Positions 41,951 through 51,095 of a DNA stretch of 64,000 nt are shown in pieces. Each line of letters begins with the position of its first letter. Position 1 is the first letter of the stretch. This DNA is from Breoghania corrubedonensis (GTDB lineage Bacteria > Pseudomonadota > Alphaproteobacteria > Rhizobiales > Stappiaceae), in NCBI RefSeq assembly GCF_003053845.1, contig NZ_QAYG01000001.1, forward strand, positions 688,078 through 752,077, given 5' to 3'. The notes below the pieces were generated by a model that saw nothing but the letters and a program-made list of their open reading frames with translations, had not been told where the DNA came from and did no database searches. A program made the position numbers and the translations under genes.

Positions 41951-43043
41951 CGGCCCGACCAATGATCACGCCGTCGCGATCGACCACGACGACATCCACC
42001 AGAACCGGGGCTTCGCGAAGCGTCGCCCGCACCGTCTGCAACGCCCGGGCCGCGACCTCGCATCCGAGCGGGACGCCCTCGCGCGCGGCCGTGTCGAAAA
42101 CCTGCTTGGCGGTATTGGCCGCGCGCGTGGACGCGACGAGCCCGCCAGGAGCGCCTGCTTCCTCCAGCACACGGGCAAGCCAGTCAAAATCGACGCTGCC
42201 GCGTCTTGAATGAAGATCCAGCAGGCCTTGCGCCAGCTTCACCATCTTACCGGGCCCGCCGCCGATGGTCAGCCGGTCGACCGGATGCTGGCGCAGGTAC
42301 TTGATAACGCCGCCCGCGAAGTCGCCCATGTCGAGCATGGCGATCTCGGGCAGACCGTACAGCGCGCGCACCGCGTCTTGCGATGTGGAACCGGTACACC
42401 CCGCGAGATGGCGGGCGCTGGCGGCACGCGCAACATCGACACCGCGATGGATGGATGCGATCCAGGCGGCACAGGAGAACGGCCGCACGATACCCGTCGT
42501 TCCCAGAACAGAAAGCCCGCCCATGATGCCAAGCCGGGGATTTGCCGTCTTCAACGCAAGCGCGGCGCCGTCGGCGATTGAAATCTCGATCTCCACGTCC
42601 CCGCCCGCGCCAGCCTCTGTGGCAATCTCCGCAACAACCTGGCGCATCATGCGTCGCGGAACGGGATTGATCGCCGGTTCGCCCACACCGATCGGAAGGC
42701 CGGGAAGCGTCACCTCGCCAACGCCCTTGCCTGCCTTAAAGCGGATGCCGGAACCGGCCGGCAGGGCTGTCACGCGCACGGATACCAGCGCTCCGTGGGT
42801 TACATCGGGATCATCCCCCGCATCCTTGACGATGGCGGCCTCGCACCAGTCCTCGCCGCGATCCTCGCGCGCGAGCGCAAAGCGCGGCCGCTCGCCCTTC
42901 GGGAGGACGATTTCCACCGGATCGGGAAAGGCGCCGGCGACAAGCGCCTGATAGGCGGCCTTGGTCGCGGCGGTGGCGCACGCTCCCGTCGTCCATCCCC
43001 GCCGAAGCGGGCGGCCATCGTTTTTGATCGGCAGTTCGGTCAT
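41943..43043 (-). CDS. cbiD: Cobalt-precorrin-5B C1-methyltransferase
   Basis: CbiD (366 aa) carries out the C1 methylation that goes with ring contraction. The family start is present as LRRGWTTGACATAATKAAYQ. Further signatures are NPVPRRMMRQVV, LGIMGGLSVLGTTGIVRPFS and FAGGVIKYLRQHPVDRLTIG. I use ATG 43043; the longer frame reads basic residues only. Having CbiD beside CobK is common in alphaproteobacteria that mix cob and cbi gene names. It is divergent from cobA across about 107 bases; no B12 riboswitch is recognisable there. Confidence 0.92.
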   Translation of the reverse strand: MTELPIKNDGRPLRRGWTTGACATAATKAAYQALVAGAFPDPVEIVLPKGERPRFALAREDRGEDWCEAAIVKDAGDDPDVTHGALVSVRVTALPAGSGIRFKAGKGVGEVTLPGLPIGVGEPAINPVPRRMMRQVVAEIATEAGAGGDVEIEISIADGAALALKTANPRLGIMGGLSVLGTTGIVRPFSCAAWIASIHRGVDVARAASARHLAGCTGSTSQDAVRALYGLPEIAMLDMGDFAGGVIKYLRQHPVDRLTIGGGPGKMVKLAQGLLDLHSRRGSVDFDWLARVLEEAGAPGGLVASTRAANTAKQVFDTAAREGVPLGCEVAARALQTVRATLREAPVLVDVVVVDRDGVIIGRADE

Positions 43044-43150
43044 GTCGGCGGAGTATAGAAGCGGCGCGCGCGCAAGACGAGCGCGTGTTTGACGCTTCAA
43101 CGACCGGTCCGCCATCTTGCGCCGCAGCACCAAACCGCTAAAACCGGATC

Positions 43151-44029
43151 ATGGTTCATTCTTTCAATCCGAACAGCGAACCGGAGGGCGCGGACTTCCT
43201 TCCGCGCTTCGAACCCGGCTGGGTCTGGCTGGCGGGAGCCGGCCCGGGAGACCCCGGTCTCGTCACGCTGCACACGCTCAGCGGCCTCAAGCAGGCCGAT
43301 GTGGTCGTCTACGACGCGCTCGTCGACAAGCGCATCCTCGCCTGGATGCGGCCTGGCGCGGAGGCCGACTATGCGGGCAAGCGCGGCGGCAAGCCATCCC
43401 CCAAGCAACGCGACATTTCCCTCAAGCTGATCGAGATGGCGCGCGCGGGCAAGCGCGTCCTGCGGCTCAAGGGCGGCGATCCCTTCGTGTTCGGGCGCGG
43501 CGGGGAGGAAGCGCTGGCGCTTGTCGAGGCAGGCATACCGTTCCGGGTGATCCCGGGCATCACGGCGGGCATCGGCGGACTGGCCTATGCGGGCATTCCG
43601 CTCACCCATCGCGACGTCAATCAGGCGGTCACCCTGCTGACCGGGCACGACCAGAGCGGACTGACGCCAGACGCCTTCGACTGGCACGCCATCGCCAGGG
43701 GCGCCCCGGTCATCGTCATGTACATGGCAATGAAGCATCTGGCGGCGATCTGCGGCAAGCTGATCGAAGGCGGCCGTTCTGCGAAAGAACCTGTCGGGAT
43801 CGTCACCAGCGCCTCGCTCGAGGGACAACGGGTGCTGGAAACCACGCTCGAACGTGCAGCGGCCGATGCGGAACGGGCCGGGATGGAACCGCCGGCCGTC
43901 GTGTGTGTCGGCGAAGTCGTGCGCTTACGCGCCGGGCTCGACTGGCTCGGCGCGCTGGCAGGCCGCGAACTCGTCTGCGATCCGCTCGGAAAGCGCCATT
44001 GCGACGATGGAAAGTCTGAAACGGGATGA
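43151..44029 (+). CDS. cobA: Uroporphyrinogen-III C-methyltransferase
   Basis: CobA (SUMT) methylates uroporphyrinogen III twice with SAM to precorrin-2, the entry to cobalamin and sirohaem. It is 292 aa with the family start VWLAGAGPGDPGLVTLHTLS, the YDALVD stretch, LRLKGGDPFVFGRGGEEA and IPGITAGIGGLAYAGIPLTH. It is the single-domain form, without the CysG oxidase/ferrochelatase part. Its stop overlaps the cobB start (ATGA). Confidence 0.93.
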   Translation: MVHSFNPNSEPEGADFLPRFEPGWVWLAGAGPGDPGLVTLHTLSGLKQADVVVYDALVDKRILAWMRPGAEADYAGKRGGKPSPKQRDISLKLIEMARAGKRVLRLKGGDPFVFGRGGEEALALVEAGIPFRVIPGITAGIGGLAYAGIPLTHRDVNQAVTLLTGHDQSGLTPDAFDWHAIARGAPVIVMYMAMKHLAAICGKLIEGGRSAKEPVGIVTSASLEGQRVLETTLERAAADAERAGMEPPAVVCVGEVVRLRAGLDWLGALAGRELVCDPLGKRHCDDGKSETG

Positions 44030-45327
44030 GGCGCGCGCCGGGTCTTGTGCTTGCCGCGCCGCATTCGGGGTCTGGCAAGACACTCGTCACGCTCGCCCTG
44101 CTCAGAGCGTATGCGCGAAGCGGCCAGCGCATGACTTCCGCCAAGGTCGGCCCCGATTATATCGATCCGAAATTCCACGAGGCGGCGGCAGGCGGTACCT
44201 GCCCCAATCTCGATCCCTGGGCCATGCGTGAGCCGCTTCTGCGCGCGCTCGCACAAGAGCAGTGCGCGGATGCGGACCTGCTGCTGATCGAAGGCGTGAT
44301 GGGGCTCTATGACGGCGCGGCCGATGGAACCGGTTCGACCGCTGATCTCGCCGCGTTGCTGGGCCTGCCGGTGGTGCTGATCATCGATGCTGCGAAACAG
44401 GCGCAATCGGTCGCGGCCCTGGTGCGCGGCTTTCGCGACCACGGACCGGCGCGCGTGGCGGGTGTGATCCTCAACCGCGTGGGCAGCGGTCGTCATGCTG
44501 CAATGCTGCGTGAAAGCCTCGACGCGATCGCGATGCCCGTGCTCGGTGCCGTGCCACGCGCGCCCGATCTCACCCTTCCCGCTCGCCATCTCGGCCTCGT
44601 CCAGGCCGGCGAACATGCCGATCTCGATGCGTTTCTGGAGCGCGCGGCCGACCTCGTCTCGCGCTCGGTCGATCTCGACGCCGTTGCCGGGCTTGCCGAA
44701 CCGCTGGCCGTTTCACCGGACGACGCCCGGACCTTGCGGCTTGCACCGCTCGGCCAGCGCATCGCTATCGCGCGCGACGAGGCCTTTGCCTTCGCCTACC
44801 CGCATCTTCTGGAAGGGTGGCGGGAGCAGGGCGCGGAGCTTTCCTTCTTCTCGCCCCTTGCCAATGAAGCGCCGCAGCCCGGGGCGGATGCGATCTACCT
44901 GCCGGGCGGCTATCCCGAGCTTCACGCAGGGCAGCTGTCGCAGAACGCCGGTTTTCTAGCCGGGCTGGACATGGCAGCCAAACGGCGGGCACTCGTCTAC
45001 GGCGAGTGCGGTGGCTACATGGTCCTCGGCGAGGCTCTCACCAACGCAGACGGAACTGTCCACCGCATGGCGGGACTGCTGCCGTTGGAGACAAGCTTTC
45101 AGGCGCCGCGATTGCATCTGGGCTATCGCAGGCTGACGCCGTGTGCCGACCGACCCTGGACGGGCGAACTCACCGCGCACGAGTTCCACTATGCCGGCAC
45201 AGTGCGCTCGGGCGACGCCCCCGCGCTCTTCGAGGCCAGTGATGCTCAGGGAACGAAACGCGACCCCATGGGTTTGGTGAGGGACACGGTCATGGGATCC
45301 TTCGCCCACGTGATCGACCGCCTCTGA
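44026..45327 (+). CDS. cobB: Cobyrinate a,c-diamide synthase
   Basis: CobB (433 aa) amidates the a and c side chains of (hydrogeno)byrinic acid using glutamine and ATP. The N-terminal ATPase domain has the P-loop in APHSGSGKTLVTLALLRAY and the following KVGPDYIDPKFHEAA and LLLIEGVMGLYDG. The C-terminal glutamine amidotransferase domain has its nucleophile cysteine in VYGECGGYMVLGEAL and the YLPGGYPELH segment. It is coupled to cobA by a four-base overlap. Confidence 0.93.
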   Translation: MRRAPGLVLAAPHSGSGKTLVTLALLRAYARSGQRMTSAKVGPDYIDPKFHEAAAGGTCPNLDPWAMREPLLRALAQEQCADADLLLIEGVMGLYDGAADGTGSTADLAALLGLPVVLIIDAAKQAQSVAALVRGFRDHGPARVAGVILNRVGSGRHAAMLRESLDAIAMPVLGAVPRAPDLTLPARHLGLVQAGEHADLDAFLERAADLVSRSVDLDAVAGLAEPLAVSPDDARTLRLAPLGQRIAIARDEAFAFAYPHLLEGWREQGAELSFFSPLANEAPQPGADAIYLPGGYPELHAGQLSQNAGFLAGLDMAAKRRALVYGECGGYMVLGEALTNADGTVHRMAGLLPLETSFQAPRLHLGYRRLTPCADRPWTGELTAHEFHYAGTVRSGDAPALFEASDAQGTKRDPMGLVRDTVMGSFAHVIDRL

Positions 45328-45469
45328 TCCGCGCACGCCTGCCCGTTCCCCTCACACCCCACCACCATCCTCGCACAACCGACGAGCCGCAGAATGATGA
45401 ATCAAACGTTCATTTGCCATTAATGCAGGCCGCGCCATGTTGCGCGACATAAACGCTGGAGCTAAAAAA

Positions 45470-45850
45470 ATGAAAAACTACAGAGCCATATTGACCGCCG
45501 TCGTTATCGGATTGAGTACGACCATCGCAGCCGGCCCGGTACTGGCGGCGGGTCCTCGGCCGATCGAGATCCAGAAGCACCACTACAAGGGTGAGGGGCC
45601 GGCGATCCGGCAGAAGTCAGTCAAGCATCCATCGTCCAAACACAAAACATACACCAAGCATCGTCGCAGCGACTGGATGCGCCGCGGCGGCCACATGCCA
45701 AGCGCCTATCGCGGCCACCCGGTCGACTACCGCAAGCATCACCTGAGGAAGCCGCCGCGCGGCTATCATTGGGTGCGCCACGATGACAACTACGTGCTCG
45801 TCGCGATCACGTCGGGGATCATCTCCTCGATCATCAACGCCACGCGATAA
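45470..45850 (+). CDS. RcnB-family periplasmic protein
   Basis: A small exported protein of 126 aa. The signal peptide ends at about VLAAG. The middle is very rich in His, Lys and Arg (HPSSKHKTYTKHRR). The RcnB fold follows: VDYRKHHLRKPPRGYHWVRH, then DDNYVLVAITSGIISSII. RcnB in E. coli helps to keep nickel and cobalt levels. Here the gene follows the cobalamin genes, which may reflect cobalt handling, but the family is widespread and often of unknown role. The ATG at 45470 has GGAG nine bases before it. Confidence 0.82.
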   Translation: MKNYRAILTAVVIGLSTTIAAGPVLAAGPRPIEIQKHHYKGEGPAIRQKSVKHPSSKHKTYTKHRRSDWMRRGGHMPSAYRGHPVDYRKHHLRKPPRGYHWVRHDDNYVLVAITSGIISSIINATR

Positions 45851-45877
45851 GTCGCCGGCTCCGTATCAGGAATGTTC

Positions 45878-45906
45878 GCGCCCGCCGTCCCCCGTGACGG
45901 CGGGCG
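45878..45906 (+). terminator. Terminator after the RcnB-like gene
   Basis: GCGCCCGCCGTC-CCCCGT-GACGGCGGGCGC, a perfect 12-bp stem followed by TTCTC, 28 bases after the stop codon. Confidence 0.75.
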
Positions 45907-46022
45907 CTTCTCGCTGCAGACATGTCTTCCCCAGCGTAATTGCCGCTTTCGTTGATGCCGCAACTCCTTTACCCTCTCGACATGTACCATCGGCCGGCCA
46001 CCTGCGAAGGAGAGAAAGGGCG

Positions 46023-47624
46023 TTGACGAGCAAACCCTGCAACGTGCTGCTGATCCAGCCCCGCTTCACCGCTGGGTCCTTCTGGAACTATCAGGAGACC
46101 TGCAAGATCGTCGGGGCGAAGTACCCGGCTCCCCCACTGGGGCTGATCACGGTGGCGGCCATGCTGCCGCAAAGCTGGACCTTGCGGCTCGTTGACTGGA
46201 ACACGCAGGAACTCGATGACGCCGATATCGACTGGGCGGACATCGTCATGAGCGGGGGCATGCTCCCCCAGCAGCCTTCCACGCTCGCCATCATCGATCG
46301 GTGCAAGGCCCGCGGCGTTCCCGTCGCCATCGGTGGGCCGGATGTCACCACAAGCCCGGAACGCTACGAGCACGCCGACTTCCGTGTCATCGGCGAGGCC
46401 GAAAGCGTGATTGCCGACTTTGTCGACGCCTGGCAGCGGGGCGAGCGCTCCGGCCTGTTCACGGCGGAGAAATTCAAGGCCGACGTCACCACGACACCGA
46501 TCCCGCGTTTCGACCTTCTGAATTTCGCGGACTACACCCAGATCTGCGTGCAGTTCTCGCGCGGTTGCCCGTTCACCTGCGAATTCTGCGACATCATCGA
46601 GATCTATGGTCGGGTGCCGCGCGCCAAGACGAATGACCAGATGCTGGCGGAACTTCAGGCGCTCTATGATCTCGGCTACCGCGGCAACGTCGATTTCGTC
46701 GACGACAACCTGATCGGCAACAAGAAGGCGGTGAAAGCCTTCCTGCCCGAAATGATCCGCTGGCAGAAGGAGCGGCATTACCCCTTCCTGTTCTCCACCG
46801 AAGCCTCATTGAACCTCGCCGACGATCCGGTGTTGCTGAACATGCTGCGGGATGCCGGTTTCTTCACCGTATTCATCGGCATCGAGAGCCCGGATCCCGA
46901 CGTTCTCGTCGCGACGCGCAAGAAGCAGAACACCCGGCGCGACATCGCCGACAGCGTGAACAAGATCTACGAGGCGGGCATCTTCGTGCTGGCCGGGTTC
47001 ATCGTCGGGTTCGATGAGGAAAAGGAGAGCGTTGCCGATCCGATCTGCAAACTGATCGAGGATGCGGCGATCCCGGTCGCGATGGCGGGTTTGCTGTTCG
47101 CGCTGCCCGAAACGCAACTGACCCGCCGCCTGGAGCGCGAGGGCCGGCTGCATCCCGGGCACGATCAATCCGACGGCGACCTGGGCGACCAGTGTACCTC
47201 GGGGCTGAATTTCGACACGCAACGGCCGCGCGCGGAGATCCTGACCGACTACCGACGTATCGTCGATCACATCTACACGCCGCAGAACTATCTCGCGCGT
47301 GTGCGACAGGTGATCGACCGGCTCGACATGTCCGGGCCGAACGGCGATCTCTCACGCGCCCGGCTGAAGAAGGATGCCAGCGAGTTCATCAGGATCTTCT
47401 GGAACCTGACGGTGCGCAAGCCCGAGCACCGGCGCGCCTTCCTGTCGCTTTTCTTCTATTGCCTGAAGCGCAATCCGCGCGCGCTCAACGCCGCGTTGAT
47501 CATGTATGCGCTGTTCGTGCATCTCGGCCCGTTCTCGCGCTATGTCGTCGGCGAGATCAGCAAACAGATCGAAGACGTCGAAAACGGCCACTGGCAACGT
47601 CCGGTTCTGGAAGCCGCGCAGTAG
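46023..47624 (+). CDS. B12-binding radical SAM protein (DUF4070-type C-terminus)
   Basis: A 533-aa enzyme with a cobalamin-binding-like N-terminus (NVLLIQPRFTAGSFWNYQET, VAIGGPDVTTSPERYEHADF). The radical SAM site is SRGCPFTCEFCD with Cys182, Cys186 and Cys189, followed by IIEIYGRVPRAKTNDQMLAE, and a DUF4070 end. It is a paralogue of the 21834 gene product but clearly another ortholog group, widespread near hopanoid and lipid genes. The probable start is the TTG at 46023, with GGAG and AAAGGG before it; upstream residues are Arg/Ser noise. It stands alone and ends convergent with the CoA-transferase genes. The substrate is unknown, perhaps a membrane lipid. Confidence 0.85.
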   Translation: MTSKPCNVLLIQPRFTAGSFWNYQETCKIVGAKYPAPPLGLITVAAMLPQSWTLRLVDWNTQELDDADIDWADIVMSGGMLPQQPSTLAIIDRCKARGVPVAIGGPDVTTSPERYEHADFRVIGEAESVIADFVDAWQRGERSGLFTAEKFKADVTTTPIPRFDLLNFADYTQICVQFSRGCPFTCEFCDIIEIYGRVPRAKTNDQMLAELQALYDLGYRGNVDFVDDNLIGNKKAVKAFLPEMIRWQKERHYPFLFSTEASLNLADDPVLLNMLRDAGFFTVFIGIESPDPDVLVATRKKQNTRRDIADSVNKIYEAGIFVLAGFIVGFDEEKESVADPICKLIEDAAIPVAMAGLLFALPETQLTRRLEREGRLHPGHDQSDGDLGDQCTSGLNFDTQRPRAEILTDYRRIVDHIYTPQNYLARVRQVIDRLDMSGPNGDLSRARLKKDASEFIRIFWNLTVRKPEHRRAFLSLFFYCLKRNPRALNAALIMYALFVHLGPFSRYVVGEISKQIEDVENGHWQRPVLEAAQ

Positions 47625-47646
47625 CCGCAAGAGCCGCTTTTCGGCC

Positions 47647-47680
47647 CTCGTTCGGTCCCGAAAAGTCGGCCCCGAACGAG
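47647..47680. terminator. Hairpin between convergent radical SAM and CoA-transferase genes
   Basis: CTCGTTCGG and CCGAACGAG form a perfect 9-bp stem with a 16-base loop in the 66-base gap, placed to end both transcripts. Confidence 0.5.
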
Positions 47681-47690
47681 AGTCGCCTTC

Positions 47691-48326
47691 TCAACTCAGA
47701 ATGCGCGCCTCGGTGACCGCCTGAACGTCTTCGAGCGTATTGCCGGGGGCGAGATCCACGAGCCGGAAACCGTTATCCGTCACATCCAGCACCGCGAGAT
47801 CGGTATAGACGCGGCTGACGACCCCCGGTCCGGTAAGCGGATAGGTGCAGCGGCGCAGCACTTTCGGGCTGCCGTCGCGGTTCACGTGGCGCATGATGAC
47901 GTAGATCCGCGGCACGCCGACCACCAGGTCCATCGCCCCGCCGACAGCCGGCGGATGGCTCTCGTCGAGTGTCGCCCAGTTGGCGAGATCGCCGTTCTCC
48001 GCCACCTGATAGGCGCCCAGCACCGCGATATCGAGATGCCCACCGCGCATCATCGAGAAACTCGTCGTATGGTCGAAGAACGAGGAGCCGGGGATGGTCG
48101 TCACCAGTTTCTTCGACGCATCGATCAGTTCCGGATCCGCTTCGCCTTCGGCCGGCGCAGGGCCGACGCCGAGCAGGCCGTTCTCTGTCTGGTACATCAC
48201 CTCGCGGCCTTCCGGCACGAAGCGGGCGACCTTGTTGGGCATGCCGATGCCGAGATTAACATAGGCACGGTCGGGAATGTCCTGCGCCAGGCGGCGGGCC
48301 ACATCGTCATCGCTCAAACGGTTCAC
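47691..48326 (-). CDS. 3-oxoacid CoA-transferase, subunit B
   Basis: The beta subunit (211 aa) of a family I CoA-transferase of the ScoB/PcaJ/AtoA size. It opens with RAYVNLGIGMPNKVARFVPE and has the catalytic glutamate in YQTENGLLGVGPAP. The later HLDIAVLGAYQVAENGDLAN and VMRHVN-like stretch are standard. It overlaps the alpha-subunit stop by four bases. It follows a TRAP transporter, so it should activate the imported carboxylate using succinyl-CoA or acetyl-CoA. This is separate from pcaIJ, whose subunits are longer. Confidence 0.88.
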   Translation of the reverse strand: MNRLSDDDVARRLAQDIPDRAYVNLGIGMPNKVARFVPEGREVMYQTENGLLGVGPAPAEGEADPELIDASKKLVTTIPGSSFFDHTTSFSMMRGGHLDIAVLGAYQVAENGDLANWATLDESHPPAVGGAMDLVVGVPRIYVIMRHVNRDGSPKVLRRCTYPLTGPGVVSRVYTDLAVLDVTDNGFRLVDLAPGNTLEDVQAVTEARILS

Positions 48327-48991
48327 GGGCGCACCTCGTACTGGGTCACGGCATCGACAAAGATGCCCGGGGTAACGACACCCTCCGGTTCCATCGGTTC
48401 ATCGAGGACCATCCGCGCCTCGACGATCGTGTGACGGGCCGCGGTCGCCATCACCGGATTGAAATTGCGCGCGGTGGCGTGATAGCGCAGGTTTCCCCAG
48501 CGGTCCGCCGCCTCGGCGCGGATCAGCGCGATATCGGCGTGAAGCGGCTTTTCGAAGACGTAGCCATGACCGTCGATGATGCGGGTTTCCTTACCTTCGG
48601 CGAGTTTCGTGCCGTACCCGGTGCGGGTGAAGAAGCCGCCGATACCCGAGCCGGCCGCGCGGATGCGCTCCGCCAGCGTTCCCTGAGGCACGACTTCCAG
48701 TTCCACCTCCCCCGCCTCGTAGCGGCGCTCGAACCAGATCGACCCCGGGGTTCGCGGATAGGAGCAGATGACGCGAGCCACCTGACCGCAACGCAGCAAG
48801 GCGGAGATACCCTCCTCACCCGCGCCGGCATTGTTGGAGATGACGGTGAGACCGCCGACGCCCGTTTGCGCCAGGGCATCGATCAGACCGTAGGGGATGC
48901 CGGCGGAACCGAAGCCGCCGATCATCACCACGTCACCGGGCCGGATTGAGGCCACCGCCTTGGTCAAACTCGCCACACGCTTGTCGATCAT
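48323..48991 (-). CDS. 3-oxoacid CoA-transferase, subunit A
   Basis: The alpha subunit, 222 aa, begins MIDKRVASLTKAVASIRPGD, then VMIGGFGSAGIPYGLIDALA with the CoA-binding glycine loop, and VISNNAGAGEEGISALLRCG. The mid-part SGIGGFFTRTGYGTKLAEGK is typical of ScoA and PcaI2-type subunits. The ATG at 48991 overlaps the TRAP permease stop by four bases (ATGA), so this is one operon with the transporter. Confidence 0.88.
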   Translation of the reverse strand: MIDKRVASLTKAVASIRPGDVVMIGGFGSAGIPYGLIDALAQTGVGGLTVISNNAGAGEEGISALLRCGQVARVICSYPRTPGSIWFERRYEAGEVELEVVPQGTLAERIRAAGSGIGGFFTRTGYGTKLAEGKETRIIDGHGYVFEKPLHADIALIRAEAADRWGNLRYHATARNFNPVMATAARHTIVEARMVLDEPMEPEGVVTPGIFVDAVTQYEVRP

Positions 48992-50991
48992 GAAGCGGCT
49001 CCTGCACGCTGTTTGCCTGTACTTGTCAGAATTATCGCAGCGACGACCACAACCGCCATGAGCCCGAAGCCGCCTATGTCGGTGTAGAGATCGGGCAGCA
49101 AGACGAGAACGCCGGCGATACCGATGCCGAGGCGCAGCGGTATCGACAGCCGGCCGACACCGTAAAGCCAGCCTTCCATGGCGCTCGTCATCGCCCAGAT
49201 CGCCACCACGCTCAGCGCGACCCGGCCAAGGATCTCGCCCCATCCGCCTTCCATGATCAGCGCCGGATCGTAGACGAAGATGAAGGGCAGGATGAAAAGA
49301 ATGCCGCCGAGGCGCATCGCATAGACACCGGTCTTCATCGGCGGAGAATGCGCCAGGCTGGCGGCCGTGATGGCGGCAAGCGCCACCGGCGGGGTGATGT
49401 AGGAGAGCATACCCCAATAGAGAATGAAGAGGTGGCTCGCCAGGGGATTGAGACCCGCGTCGATCAGCGCCGGCGCCAGCAGAATGGAGAGGAAGATGTA
49501 GCAGGCGCTCACCGTCATCCCCATGCCGAGAACGAAGCTCGTCACGGCACCCGCGATCAGCATCAAGGCGACGTTGCCATCCGCATAGAGCAGCAATTCG
49601 CGCGAGAAGGCGCCGGCGACGCCGGAATAGGACAGACCGCCCACGATGAGGCCGATCCCGGCCAGGATCGCGACGAGGCCGGCGATGTTCTTGACGATGT
49701 CGAACAGCAGAGCCAGGGCGCGGCCCGGCGACATCCGGGTGCGCTTGCGAAACGCGGTCGCGATCAGCAGAACGGCCGAGGCCGCGTAGGGTGAATAGGT
49801 TTCCTGACGAAGCACCATCAGGACATAGACCAGCACCACGAGCGCCAGCAGATACGGCCAGCCGCGCATCAGGGTCGGCAAGAGCGGCGGAATTTCCTCC
49901 GCCGGTGCGCCCTTCAGTCCCCGGCGGGCGGCGAACATGTCGACCTGAAAGATCAGCGCCAGATAGAACAGCACTGCCGGAATGAAGGCGGCTGCTGCGA
50001 CATCGGCGTAGGGCACGCCCAGGAATGAGGCCATGATGAAGGCGACGGTTCCCATGACCGGCGGCATCAGCGTCGCGCCGGTGGAGGCACAGCTTTCGAT
50101 GGCGGCCGCATAGACGGCCGGGTAGCCTATCCGCTTCATGGTGGGGATGGAGAAGGGACCGATCGTCAGGATGTTGGAGATCACGCTGCCCGACAGCGAG
50201 CCGAGGATGCCGCTGCCGACGACCGCGACCTTGGCCGGTCCGCCGCGCGTGCGTCCGAGAAGGGCGGCGGCGAGATCCATGAAGAACTCCGAGCCGCGCG
50301 TGATGGTCAGCACCGAGCCGAAGATGACAAACCCGATCACCAGTTCCGCGACCACCTGCATGGGGATGCCGATGATGCTCTCGACGCCCATGACGTGCGC
50401 CTGCAACGCCTCAAGCGGACCATACGACGTTCCCCAGAGAAAGCCCGGCATGTAGTCGGCGAAGAGCGGATAGGATCCGAAGAAGAGCGCAGTCGCGAGA
50501 AGCACCAGGCCGCCCGCGCGGCGGACCCCTTCCAGCGCCGCAACGATCACCACCGCGGAGGCGACGTCGGCCTGCCAGGGGGCCTCGTATTCCCAGCCGA
50601 GCTGGATGATGTCGAGCCCGTGCAGGCCGAGATAGCCGCAGGCGGGCAGCAACAGTGCGACCAGCACCCAGTCGTACCAGCGTGTGTGGCCGGTATCGGC
50701 GGCACACGCCGGCACCACGAGGAACGCCACCGAAAGGAAGATGCCGATCAGGTAATAGAGATAGCTGTTGCCCAGCGGCTGGAAGCCGAACAGGTTCAGC
50801 AGGAAGACTTGGTTCAGCGCCAGCACGATACCAAGCCCGCCCAGCACGAGTACCGCGAGCCGTGCGAAGCCCGCCGGGCGCGCACGCGGGGACGGCATGT
50901 CGCTTCCCATTCCGGCATGGCTGGACAGCGCCGCGCCGGCATCTTGTTCTTTAACCGGCTCGCCGGCCGGCACGGTCTGGGAGTGAGTCAT
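48988..50991 (-). CDS. TRAP transporter fused 4TM/12TM permease (TAXI type)
   Basis: An inner-membrane protein of 667 aa with about 17 helices. It is the fused small (DctQ-like) and large (DctM-like) subunits typical of TAXI-TRAP systems. Family marks are ITRGSEFFMDLAAALLGRTR, GGPAKVAVVGSGILGSLSGS and AAAIESCASTGATLMPPVMG, the last around the substrate site. Transport is driven by sodium or protons with the TAXI binding protein encoded upstream. ATG 50991 was chosen over a GTG five codons up; the family start is variable. Confidence 0.9.
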   Translation of the reverse strand: MTHSQTVPAGEPVKEQDAGAALSSHAGMGSDMPSPRARPAGFARLAVLVLGGLGIVLALNQVFLLNLFGFQPLGNSYLYYLIGIFLSVAFLVVPACAADTGHTRWYDWVLVALLLPACGYLGLHGLDIIQLGWEYEAPWQADVASAVVIVAALEGVRRAGGLVLLATALFFGSYPLFADYMPGFLWGTSYGPLEALQAHVMGVESIIGIPMQVVAELVIGFVIFGSVLTITRGSEFFMDLAAALLGRTRGGPAKVAVVGSGILGSLSGSVISNILTIGPFSIPTMKRIGYPAVYAAAIESCASTGATLMPPVMGTVAFIMASFLGVPYADVAAAAFIPAVLFYLALIFQVDMFAARRGLKGAPAEEIPPLLPTLMRGWPYLLALVVLVYVLMVLRQETYSPYAASAVLLIATAFRKRTRMSPGRALALLFDIVKNIAGLVAILAGIGLIVGGLSYSGVAGAFSRELLLYADGNVALMLIAGAVTSFVLGMGMTVSACYIFLSILLAPALIDAGLNPLASHLFILYWGMLSYITPPVALAAITAASLAHSPPMKTGVYAMRLGGILFILPFIFVYDPALIMEGGWGEILGRVALSVVAIWAMTSAMEGWLYGVGRLSIPLRLGIGIAGVLVLLPDLYTDIGGFGLMAVVVVAAIILTSTGKQRAGAAS

Positions 50992-51095
50992 GGCAGGGCT
51001 TTCCACTGCGCTTGCATTTGTTGAAGCAGGCGTCGATGAGATGAAGCGCGCGGGCGGACACGGCCGCCCGCGCGCTCACGAAGGGGTGGCCGTAT

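Noticed and set aside
43044-43150. Cobalamin riboswitch between cbiD and cobA
   Set aside because: The gap is too short (about 107 bases) and I find no B12-box-like sequence.
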